Part shown: positions 10,102 to 20,367 of the stretch, piece after piece
Layout of the letters: each line of letters starts with the position of its first letter
How positions within the stretch are numbered: the first letter of the stretch is position 1
From: Bemisia tabaci
Taxonomy: Eukaryota > Arthropoda > Insecta > Hemiptera > Aleyrodidae
Assembly: GCF_918797505.1 (NCBI RefSeq)
Contig: NC_092794.1
Location: 72,019,345-72,083,344, forward strand
Direction of reading: 5' to 3'
Length of the DNA: 64,000 nucleotides
The notes under the pieces: model-generated
Database searches by the model: none
What the model was told of the DNA's origin: nothing
What the model saw: only the letters and a program-made list of their open reading frames with translations
Translations under genes and position numbers: made by a program

Positions 10102-10476
10102 CTATATATTCCTGGTTTGTACGAGCCATTCTAAACATCGTTTCCCGCAGACGCTCGAGTTGAAATTTTGTTCGCTATCATAATTGTATCCTATTGTCGT
10201 CGTCGTTGAGCTACCGCGTGAGCGTAAAATGTATCGCGTAATTTCAACGGGTGGTGGTAAATCACCGAAGCTGTCGTAGTACAATGCGTTACCGCACTTT
10301 GATATCCGGTATGCTGTCCAATGTGTACCGACTCCATCGCTTCGGTCCAGATTGATGATACCACACTCGGGACGTTTGGGTTTCTTGGTCGCCAATTCAT
10401 CGATCATGAACACACCGCGGAAATGCGGGATTCGTAATTGTTCTGTCGCAGCGATCCTCAACTCAACATCCGTCAT
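10102..10476 (-). CDS. PRO: Adenain-like maturation cysteine protease, 124 aa
   Basis: This is the adenovirus-type (C5) protease of Polinton 1, expected to process capsid or core precursors during assembly. The catalytic set can be read in order: His52 in THWTAY, Asp68 in YYDSFG, Gln103 in the SEQNFNSSVCG stretch (oxyanion hole) and the nucleophile Cys114 in CGKRCLEW. The N-terminal FRGVFMIDEL block is also typical. It is shorter than adenain (about 200 aa), as is usual in Polintons. The start chosen is the ATG at 10476, 23 bp from the stop of the upstream PLA2/core gene. It appears intact. Confidence 0.92.
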   Translation of the reverse strand: MTDVELRIAATEQLRIPHFRGVFMIDELATKKPKRPECGIINLDRSDGVGTHWTAYRISKCGNALYYDSFGDLPPPVEITRYILRSRGSSTTTTIGYNYDSEQNFNSSVCGKRCLEWLVQTRNI

Positions 10477-10499
10477 CGCTCGGTGCGGTAGCTCACGGA

Positions 10500-11083
10500 T
10501 CAGTTTAAATTCTTACGGTAAGGTCTCAAGTAAAGTCCGTAACCTTTACGGTACGGTCGCAAGTACAATCCTTCACCGAGGTGTACGTTTTTCTTCAAAG
10601 ATCCGTCGATGACAGTCTTGATCATTTTCGCTACCGGTGTGATTGTTCGCGCGGCCAGTCCGATACTCGTCAGGAGATTCTTGACTCCGGCACCCGTCTT
10701 CGGAATAGCCAAGATTCGCTCCGCCGGTTTCTTCTTCTTCTTCGACACCCCGGCACCCATCTTTGGGAGAGCCAAGATTCGTTCGATCGACCGCTCCACC
10801 GGTTTCGTCTTCTTCGACGCTCTCTTCTTCTTCTTCTTAGGTTTCGGTTTTTTCGCTGCCACCGTCTTGTTTAGACCCATTCCGAGTTTGGCTTTGAGTT
10901 CCATAGCGTTCGTTACAGCGTATGCTGCCGCTCTTTCACCCAACGATGAGTCGGACGCTTTCACACGTTCCCAAGCTCTGTCCGCAAGTATGAGATCGGC
11001 TTTGTTCCTCTCGGTGGTGTCTTTGGTCTTACTGTAAGCGATGTCGTGGGACTTGCAAGCTTCGTCGAGCGGATTTATACCCG
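10500..11083 (-). pseudogene. PLA2-like / basic core protein, 3' part, cut off by the insertion at 11084
   Basis: This frame on minus enters straight from the inserted element. Its first own codons carry a parvovirus-VP1-type phospholipase A2 signature: GIN-P-LD-x-AC followed by the catalytic HD and Tyr (HDIAY). A helical ADRAWERVK region follows, then a strongly basic part (KPKPKKKKKRASKK and SKKKKKP) with two near-copies of ERILALPKMGAGV and a doubled LYLRPYRK tail. In the family such enzymes act on membranes during particle entry, while the basic part resembles DNA-condensing core proteins. The matching 5' piece, with the calcium loop, is at 30573-30732. The GTG at 10964 is not a real start. 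As it stands the gene is broken and probably non-functional. Confidence 0.85.
11078..11083. repeat. Target-site duplication TACCCG, left copy
   Basis: TACCCG directly precedes the terminal AGTAGGG of the inserted palindromic element and is repeated at 30567-30572 directly after its terminal CCCTACT. Six bp is the length made by Polinton integrases. Confidence 0.93.
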
Positions 11084-11251
11084 AGTAGGGTGAAAATGGG
11101 AATCTTAGCGCAGTAAATTATCCAACAGCGTTGCATGATTGTGCAGAAAAATATGAATTAAATTACAGCGTTGTATAGGGATTATTGTTCAATATGGCAA
11201 CGCTGTAAAAAGAAAGTATTTTCTTTATTATTCTTCGTTATTTTTATTAGC

Positions 11252-12730
11252 GATTCTTTTACACTATCGAAGATCGGAAAACTGTACTGACCGAATTTTG
11301 ATACGACTTTTAGTTTCCGAGATTTCGGACTTGTAAAATTTTGACGGCATCCACGATAGACCATATCCTACAGTATGGGCCTGGTATCGGATACTGGAGA
11401 TTAGGGTCTGATTCCGGAAATTGGATTTTCGGACTTGTAAAAATTTTCGATTTCGAAAGACCGTATCTTACAGTATGGGTCTGGTATCGGAGACTGGAGA
11501 TTAGGGTCTGATTCGGGCAATTAAAAAATTTTCGGAAAATTACCCTCCTCCGATCCGTAGCGGACCGATGCGATTCTTTTACACTATCGAAGATCGGAAA
11601 ACTGTACTGACCGAATTTTGATACGACTTTTAGTTTCCGAGATTTCGGACTTGTAAAATTTTGACGGCATCCACGATAGACCATATCCTACAGTATGGAC
11701 CTGGTATCGGATACTGGAGAGTAGGGTCTGATTCCGGAAATTGGATTTTCGGACTTGTAAAAATTTTCGATTTCGAAAGACCGTATCTTACAGTATGGGT
11801 CTGGTATCGGAGACTGGAGATTAGGGTCTGATTCGGGCAATTAAAAAATTTTCGGAAAATTACCCTCCTCCGATCCGTAGCGGACCGATGCGATTCCTTT
11901 ACACTATCGAAGATCGGAAAACTGTACTGACCGAATTTTGATACGACTTTTAGTTTCCGAGATTTCGGACTTGTAAAATTTTGACGGCATCCACGATAGA
12001 CCATATCCTACAGTATGGACCTGGTATCGGATACTGGAGAGTAGGGTCTGATTCCGGAAATTGGATTTTCGGACTTGTAAAAATTTTCGATTTCGAAAGA
12101 CCATATCCTACAGTATGGACCTGGTATCGGATACTGGAGAGTAGGGTCTGATTCGGGCAATTGGATTTTCGGACTTGTAAAATTTTTGGGATCAATAGAC
12201 CATATCCTCCAGTATGGTATCGGTGACTGGAGAGGAGGGTCTGATTCGGGATATTAAAACATTATCTAAGTCCTACGCTGGAAAATATTTTTGGAAAATT
12301 CTCCTCCTCCGATCCATCCCAACCCGACACGATTCTTTTACACTATCGAAGATCGGAAAACCGTACGACCCGAATTTTGAGACGACTTTTAGTTTTTGAG
12401 AAAATCCAACTTTCACCTAAGTCGCATGCGTATCTTATATGTATATACGAGTTTTTACGCTTGCTCGAATAAATGGGATGGTAGTTCACTCTTGACAGGT
12501 TGTATGTCCGATTGTAAAAACACATCTATGATATATACCTATCTTATGTGTATGCGCGGTTCTGATCCTTACATTGTTTTCAGATTGTGTAAAATATTCG
12601 GATTTTCGGACTCGTAAAATTTTCGGGATCAATACACCATATCCTACAGTATGGGTCTGGTATCGGATACTGGAGAGTAGGGTCTGATTCGGGAAATTAA
12701 AAAAAATTTCGGAAAATTGCCCTCCTCCGA
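11252..12730. repeat. TIR-proximal tandem repeats, 320-bp units, left arm
   Basis: Two complete 320-bp units (11252-11571 and 11572-11891) are followed by partial and diverged units. Each unit has the phrases cactatcgaagatcgg, cctacagtatggg and gggtctgattcgg, with the ctggtatcgg...actggaga segment twice per unit. The long open frames here follow from the period not creating stops and are not genes. Confidence 0.9.
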
Positions 12731-13104
12731 TCCGATTCTTTTACACTATGGAAGATCGGAAAACTGTACAGACCGAATTTTGATACGACTTTTAGTTTTC
12801 GCGAAAATCCTACTTTCACCTCAGTCGCATGTGTATCTTATATGTATATACGAGTTTTTTTATGCTTGTTTGAATAAATGGATTCTTGAGTTTTACTATT
12901 GACCGTTTGTATGTCTGATGTCATAAACACGTCTATGACACATACCTATCTTATGTGTATACGCGGTTTTCTTCGTGGCCTTCGTAGACTGCGGTCCTCG
13001 CTCCGTCCAGAGTTCAAAATTCATCGTGAAATAGTTGTGTGTTTATGATCGCACAACGATGTGACGACTGGCTCTTAGTTTCTACGGATCAAGGGTATCA
13101 GAAA

Positions 13105-13690
13105 AAACTTAAAAATTGCGGGCAGCCCCCCTCGCGAACCGGATTGTTTAGGAAACTTCAGCACAAGCCTGCGGGTCCTCACTCTATACGTCCCGAAATC
13201 AATGTTCAACGTGAAATATCCGTTGGATCATGGGTCGCAGAATAATCGGAGGACTCTAATTCACCTGTATGGATTAAGGGTTTCAGAAAAAAACTTGAAA
13301 TTTCATTGCGGGCAGCCCCCCTCGCGAACCGGATTGTTTAGGAAACTTCAGCACAAGCCTGCGGGTCCTCACTCTATACATCCCGAAATCAATGTTCAAC
13401 GTGAAATATCCGTTGGATCATGGGTCGCAGAATAATCTGAGGACTCTAATTCACTTGTATGGATCAAGGGTTTCAGAAAAAAACTTGAAATTTCATTGCG
13501 GGCAGCCCCCCTCGCGAACGGTATGTTTAGGAAACTTCAGCACAAGCCTACGGGTCCTCACTCTATACATCCCGAAATCAATGTTCAACGTGAAATATCC
13601 GTTGGTTCATGGGTCGCAGAATAATCTGAGGAATCTAATTCACTTGTATGGATCAAGGGTGTCAGAAAAACTTAAAATTTCATTGCGGGT
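13105..13690. repeat. 190-bp tandem repeat, about three copies, left arm
   Basis: Units beginning around gcgggcagcccccctcgcg recur at about 13119, 13309 and 13498 and include gtttaggaaacttcagcac and gaaatcaatgttcaacgtg. A decayed fourth copy continues to about 13850. Mirrored at about 27710-28300. Confidence 0.9.
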
Positions 13691-13853
13691 TCTCACCCAG
13701 CGGTCGTGAGGGAGCAACGAAGTGCTTTAACTCCGTCTCCGTGCTGCGGTCCTCGATGGATGCGTCACGAGATGATCAATATTCAACGTGAAATATCTGT
13801 TGGTTCGTGGATCGCAGGATAATCTTATGAATCTTATTCAGTTGTATGGAGTA

Positions 13854-15540
13854 AGCGGTATACTCGATGACTTCGATTATTTAACACAACTTCATATGAG
13901 AATGTCCATGGTTGATGATTTCGATACTATACCACAGATAGAAACGTAACATATCAATAATCGATGGTATTTGCTTAATATGTCGAAAACGGTACGTCCT
14001 AGACGATTTTTGACGAGAACAATCCGCTACATTTCGATTATAAATTCAATGAGAGCACTAGGAAGCCTCTAAAACAGTTAGGAAGCCCAAATTCAATCAA
14101 TCAATAATTATCTTATTGGAATCCACCGTATTGCTTTCAGGGACGTGTCGTAACCCGCGATGGACCGTTCGATCTAACATTTAAGGTAGGGTAAAAGATC
14201 GATATTCAGGTCCAAATTACTTCACACTCGATTATTTTACCATAGTTTTAAATATAGTACCTATATAGTGAGAGTATAGATAAATGTGAAACTCCGAGAA
14301 TCCATCAGGCCTTCACCGATGCCTCCGCGGATGAAGTTAGGGCCCAAAAATGCAACCAACCTATGAATTTCAATTACACAGAGCAATTTACTAATACAAT
14401 TGTTACGAACCATCGTTTATCAAGCACGTATTTGACTTAGTTTTTGCATAAACTTACTTATTTTTGCGGAAGAACGCTCATTTATGTACATTCTTAGCCA
14501 TATTGGTTAGGATTGGAATCTTCAGACTGGCAGTGAAATTTTGGGGCGTTAGAAGTTGGTTAGAAGGGTGGCTGCACTTTTGGGGCCCAAAACCCTCCAT
14601 GAAGCGATCTGTCCATACTCTCGCTATAAAGGTACTCTAGTTTTAAATAGGAATACATTAATATTCAATTATTTCGATTCATTACCATAGTTTTTTAATA
14701 GGAAAACAGCGATGGTCAATTATTCCGATTCTTCTCCGTAACATCAAATGGAAAAATCTAATCAGTTGATGATTGCGAATATTTACCGTGATGGACCACC
14801 AGACGAGTTTTTTTAACCAAAATATCACGTAAACCATGATGCGCACACCGAAAATTACCGAAATATGATTCTTGATGTGTAAATTGAAACTACCCGCTCA
14901 TGAAAGCTCAATGCTCCGCGTGATTCACATCACACGCTAAACGTTATCACGATATAGTTTCTGCGATATAAAAATCTTGACACTTTGGATCAGCTATAGC
15001 AAATTGTTTACAGTTTGAACAACACATGATGGGAAATGAATACTTATTGCTCGACTGAGAAGCTTGCTGAAAGCGTTGTAGTGCTCGATTGGATTGTCGT
15101 AGAGCTTTGAGCAATTCGAATTCCCCGTAACCAATGTGAAATGAAAACGTTAATATCCTTGTTAGGAGTTGGTTTCAGTAATTTAGTTGCGTGAATCGTG
15201 TTCCCCGTGAAGCTCTGGTTAAGAAACACGTATCAGAATGCTTAAATTCGCACCTTGTCTAGTGGTTCATTTTAAATGGGAATGTAACAATACTCGATGA
15301 TTTCGATTACTTACCACAACTTCATATGAGAATGTTGATGGTCGATGATTTCGATACTTTACATCAGATACAAAGGTAAAATATCAATAATCGATGGTTT
15401 TTGCTCGATATCTGGGAAACGGTGCGTCTTAGACGAATTTTAACGGCAACACATCCGCTACTTTTCAAAAATGAATGTAATGAGACCACCGGAAGCCTCC
15501 AAAAATTTATCAACCCTGAAAGACGTTGAATTTCATTGCG
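13854..15540. repeat. Diverged direct repeat flanking a small foldback, left arm
   Basis: About 13854-14100 and 15287-15515 share blocks such as tcaataatcgatgg, gatgatttcgatact and ggaagcctc. Between them, about 14247-14283 is the inverted copy of 14609-14645 (tataGTGAGAGTATag against catactctcgctata), with a shared ggggcccaaaa inner block, so this is a foldback of about 400 bp. Mirrored at about 25860-27547. Confidence 0.65.
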
Positions 15541-15839
15541 GGAACCCCCCAGTTGCAAAGAACGGTATTGAAAAGCTCCAGTATATTGCTTTGCGTCATC
15601 GACAAAATCAGAACTGAGAACTCAAGAAGGAACTGATGAATTTGATTGTGAGTCAAAATCAGAACTTCATAAGGAACTTGAGATAAAGGTGACCGCAGAA
15701 GAGGATCATAACTCTAGTAAAGACAAAAAGGGTGATGCGAAGATCCATATGGAGATGGATAAAAAACCATGTTTTGAAGCCCCAAAATCGTGAGAATGAT
15801 TTTTTTGGGGGTCAAGGAGTGATGTAAATGAACTTGATG

Positions 15840-17103
15840 AGTTTATTTTAAATGTACAATCCATTGACTGTGATGTACCCAAAACTTTTAATGAAGTTGA
15901 GAATAGAGCTGATAAAATTCAATGGCAACAGGTCATTAAAGAGGAGCTTGACTTTCTCACATTCAACAATACTTGGAGTCTTGTACCAAAGCCTGAGGAT
16001 AAAAATATTGTTGATTGTAAATGGATTTTTACAATTAAGAAGGATGAATTTGGGAAACCTAAAAAACATAAAGCGCGGTTAGTTGCTCGTGGCTTCAGTC
16101 AAAAATATGCTGAAGACTATGATGAAACTTTTGCTCCTCTCGCTCGAATAGAATTCTGGTGGCTTTTACCAACCAATTTGATTAGCTAATTCACCAAATG
16201 GATGTAAAAACAGCTTTTCTAAATGGAAATTTGAGAGAGAGGAAATTTATATGAGAATTGGGAACTGTACGAGGTCTGTCCGGAAAATATCGGTTGTTCA
16301 TGTAGGCTGGAGTCGAAAATTAACTTTTTTTGAATTCTCATAGTACTGTCACCTGATGGAAGCAACCTCATGGTTCCTCATATGAAAATTAAGTTATCTG
16401 GTAGCTTGGTGAGTTCAAAGAAGAGTCATAAAAGGTCCTGACTACTTGCACAGCATGGTGTACATAATGATATGCACAAGACAGCTGATTTGTGCGCTGC
16501 AATAAGTATTTTATGCAAATATACAAGCAAGAACATTAAGATCTTGTGGCAGTACTTGAAAAGGGTGTTACGATACCTATAAGGCTCAAGGAATTTGAAA
16601 TTGACCTATACAAAGAAACTAATATTTACTGATATCTTGAGTGGTCACTGTGATTCTGATTGGGCAACAGATGAAAACGATAGAAAGAGCACGACAGGCT
16701 TCTTATTTCAATTATTCGAAAACTGTACCATTTGTTGGAATACCAAAAGCAAAACTCTGTGGCTACCTCATCCACTGAATCAGAGTATATGGCGCTTTTT
16801 GAAGCTGTCAGGGAAGCTCTTTGGTTGAAATCGTTTCTGAGTAGTATTAATATGACTGCAATAACTCCCATTTTAATTTATGAAGACAACACCGGTTACA
16901 TAAGTATTGCAAAGAATCCAAGTAGTCACAAAAGATCAAAACACATGCATGTAAAGTATCATTTTTCTAGAGAACAGGTAGAAAAAGGGCTAAAAAATGT
17001 GAAATATGTTCCAACAGGTGATCAGCTAGCCGATTTACTGACCAAACCGTTATCCACCATAAAATTCAAGAAATTAAGACCAGGGCTGGATCTTCAAAAT
17101 TAG
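15840..17103 (+). pseudogene. Degenerate Ty1/copia pol fragment (RT start and RNase H), left arm
   Basis: In broken frames one can read copia reverse-transcriptase text around 15900-16250 (WSLVPKPEDKNIVDCKWIF, then KARLVARGFSQ and an MDVKTAFLN block). After a deletion come RNase H blocks at about 16640-17100 (ATSSTESEYMAL, then ILIYEDNTGYISIAKNP and GDQLADLLTKPL). Frameshifts, a truncated RT and loss of the YxDD region make it a dead copy. The same fragment is mirrored at 24298-25562, so it was in the arm before the palindrome formed. Confidence 0.85.
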
Positions 17104-17269
17104 CAAAATTAGAAATTAGCAAGTCAAAATGCAAGTGGACTCGTCAAAAAATCCAAGTGGACTCGTCAAAATAAGTCTCCTTTGAATATATCCTTCAGCG
17201 CTCTCTAAGTGTTTTCTTTGCTCTCCTCTATCGAGTTGAAACGTAAGCTAAGGAAACAGACAAAAGTCG

Positions 17270-18200
17270 CAGGGAAGATCAAAACACATGGATGTAAAGT
17301 ATCATATTCTAGAGAACAGGTAGAAAAAGTGCTAATAAATGTGAAATATGTTCCAACAGGTGATCAGCTAGCCGATTTACTGACCAAACCGTTTTCACCA
17401 CAAAATTCAAGAAATTAAGACCAGAGCTGGGTCTTTAAAATTAGCAAAATTAGAAATTAACAAGTCAAAATTCATGTGGACTCGTCAAAATAACTCTCCT
17501 TTGAATATACCCTTCAGCGCTCTCTAAGTGTTTACTTTAATCTCCTCTATCGAGTTGAAACGTAAGCTAAGGAAACAGACAAAAGTCGCAGGGAGCTAAA
17601 TCTGGACTTTAGGAGGATGCGGTATGTAGGATGCTGTGCTTCACTAAAACTGTGGCCGGCGAGGATTATCATGATGGAACATCCAGTCACCGCTTGCTCG
17701 CAATTATTCAGGACGTATTCACCTGATAGAGCGTTGTAAAGTTTCCCTGGTCAGTTTCTTCTATAATCGTTGTACCGCGAGGAATATATTCATGATATCC
17801 AGGGTGCAATCCATTTGAGGACTGTGCTTTTGTCTCAGCGTCGTAGCCGTAGACTCATTTGAAGTAAAATTTAATGAATCTTCACCCTCGGTTATTTAAA
17901 CGCGAGCATGACACTTGACACGCATATTTTGATCAGTTATCTTTCTAATATCCGATTGAAAGCTATCGAAGTTCTGTTAAAGAATCCAAGTAGCCACAAA
18001 AGATCAAAACATATAGATGTAAAGTATCATTTTTCTAGAGAACAGGTAGAAAATGGGCTAATAAATGTGAAATATGTTCCAACCGGTGATCAGCTAGCCG
18101 ATTAGGTAACCAAACCGTTAGCCACCGCAAAATTCAAGAATTTAAGACCATGGTTGGGTCTTCAAAATTAGCAAAATTAGAAATTATCAAGTCAAAATTC
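17270..18200 (+). repeat. Two further partial copies of the copia 3' end, left arm
   Basis: The segment coding for REQVEK...NVKYVPTGDQLAD and its 3' flank appears again at about 17290-17490 and 17985-18200, after the copy at 16910-17120, each with its own substitutions. These are serial partial duplications of one copia end. The stretch about 17590-17880 between them is unrecognised. Confidence 0.8.
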
Positions 18201-18307
18201 AAGGAGCTGAGTTTGAGATGGAGTAACAACGTGTCTGGAAAAGGAAGCGGACAAACCTATTCACCAACTCTGTTCGCATTCCTGGAATCTTAGTGGACGT
18301 TTTTACA

Positions 18308-18597
18308 ATGCGTTTTCGAAACGCGTTTGCGTTTTCGAAACGCGTTTGCGTTTTCGAAACGTGTTTGCGTTTTCTAAACGTGTTTGCGTTTTCTAAACGC
18401 GAACGTTTAACGGAACTATGTGCATAATTTATGAGCCTTGGGTATGTATCCAGAACCTTGTGTACAGGGTTCATGAGTTAAGCGCGTTTAGAAAACGCAA
18501 ACGAGTTTAGAAAACGCAAACACGTTTAGAAAACGCAAACACGTTTCGAAAACGCAAACGCGTTTCGAAAACGCAAACGCGTTTCGAAAACGCATTG
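18308..18597. repeat. Palindrome centre: two inverted 19-bp minisatellite arrays and an 81-bp spacer
   Basis: The left array (to 18401) has units of type cgtgtttgcgttttcgaaa and the right array (from 18483) has the complement. The spacer at 18402-18482 is not self-complementary. The arrays differ by about one unit, giving the 19-bp local shift of the symmetry sum. The same minisatellite sits next to the integrase gene in both Polintons. Confidence 0.9.
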
Positions 18598-19057
18598 TAA
18601 AAACGTCCACTAAGATTCCAGGAATGCGAACAGAGTTGGTGAATAGGTTTGTCCGCTTCCTTTTCCAGACACGTTGTTACTCCATCTCAAACTCAGCTCC
18701 TTGAATTTTGACTTGATAATTTCTAATTTTGCTAATTTTGAAGACCCAACCATGGTCCTAAATTCTTGAATTTTGCGGTGGCTAACGGTTTGGTTACCTA
18801 ATCGGCTAGCTGATCACCGGTTGGAACATATTTCACATTTATTAGCCCATTTTCTACCTGTTCTCTAGAAAAATGATACTTTACATCTATATGTTTTGAT
18901 CTTTTGTGGCTACTTGGATTCTTTAACAGAACTTCGATAGCTTTCAATCGGATATTAGAAAGATAACTGATCAAAATATGCGTGTCAAGTGTCATGCTCG
19001 CGTTTAAATAACCGAGGGTGAAGATTCATTAAATTTTACTTCAAATGAGTCTACGGC

Positions 19058-19920
19058 CATGGACCAATAGAATAAATAAGGACTCCCAACTCCCTATACT
19101 ACCCTGTGTTAAAAACCGTTAACGCGCGCTCGCAGCGAACCTGGCAGAGGGTGCGGTGAACTAACGCCGCAGCGGTCCACGATCGTACCTCTATAGTTTG
19201 TTATTCCATGCAATGTTCTTTGTTTATCTATGATTTATTTATTTGTGTAGATATTTTAATACATTTTACTTTCGCAAACTAATGAAATTGTATAGATACA
19301 TACCTTCGGCAGAGGTCAATGCGAAAGACTTTGATTTGAAGTATCTTATCAAAACACGAGCAAAGATGATTCAGTCAACTTCTGACGCAGAATCAAAGAG
19401 ACTTGCTAATAATCAAATTAAAGGTAATGCTTGAAGTCAAGTATCTTTGATTTTGTGACACTCAGTTGATTTTTATCAGTACAACACTATTTCTCACTAA
19501 AAAGATTTCACTTAACAGAGAGGCGCCTTCAGCTAAAAGTACAATCCTGATTCCTGCTGCACACTACATATACACTTCCTTTGGCTTTCTCAACAGCAGT
19601 TGCTGCTGAGTAAAACGGTTAGAAATAACACTTCACATTAATACCAGTTTATGTACACGAAGACTGACGAAGATTGAAATGAAAATGGGAAACTTTTCAC
19701 ACTAAACTCTTCAAAACTGCAGGGCGACCACGAGGATACGAGGATCGAGGATCTAGAAACTTCTATGAGCACTACTGAGTGATAAGCCTAAATAGGTGGT
19801 GCATGGAAATATAAACAGGAAGACCCAATCATCGGTTTAGTTCACTACACCCTCTGCCAGGGAGCGCTGATGTCAGCGCTAACCGGAGTTGGGGGTCCTT
19901 ATTTATTCTCTTGGTCCATG
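19058..19920. mobile_element. 863-bp TIR element nested in the right arm
   Basis: It begins CATGGACCAATAGAATAAAT and ends with the near reverse complement (ATTTATTCTCTTGGTCCATG). It is flanked by CTACGGC on both sides (19051-19057 and 19921-19927), a 7-bp duplication. The uninterrupted site is visible in the left arm around 17843-17855. No transposase is seen. CATG termini recall P-like elements, but P elements give 8-bp duplications, so the superfamily is unassigned. Confidence 0.85.
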
Positions 19921-20367
19921 CTACGGCTACGACGCTGAGACAAAAGCACAGTCCTCAAATGGATTGCACCCTGGATATCATGAATATATTCCTCGCGGTA
20001 CAACGATTATAGAAGAAACTGACCAGGGAAACTTTACAACGCTCTATCAGGTGAATACGTCCTGAATAATTGCGGGCAAGCGGTGACTGGATGTTCCATC
20101 ATGATAATGCTCGCCGGCCACAGTTTTAGTGAAGCACAGCATCCTACATACCGCATCCTCCTAAAGTCCAGATTTAGCTCCCTGCGACTTTTGTCTGTTT
20201 CCTTAGCTTACGTTTCAACTCGATAGAGGAGATTAAAGTAATCACTTAGAGAGCGCTGAAGGGTATATTCAAAGGAGAGTTATTTTGACGAGTCCACATG
20301 AATTTTGACTTGTTAATTTCTAATTTTGCTAATTTTGAAGATCCGGCCCTGGTCTTAATTTCTTGAA

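Larger units (their letters stand above)
11084..18401 (+). repeat. Left arm of the giant palindrome
   Basis: It pairs with the right arm at a constant coordinate sum: 36903 near the centre, 37773 beyond the 870-bp insertion and 41401 beyond the 3628-bp insertion. The increments equal the lengths of those insertions exactly. This arm is free of both, so it gives the empty target site for each. Order from outside: TIR, 320-bp tandem repeats, 190-bp tandem repeats, small foldback, copia remnants, minisatellite. Confidence 0.9.

Noticed and set aside
11182..12195. Several 60-124-residue ORFs in the TIR arrays
   Set aside because: They repeat with the 320-bp period and mirror in the other arm; repeat artefacts.
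18308..18597. CRISPR-like array
   Set aside because: Uniform 19-bp tandem units without unique spacers and in a eukaryotic context; minisatellite.
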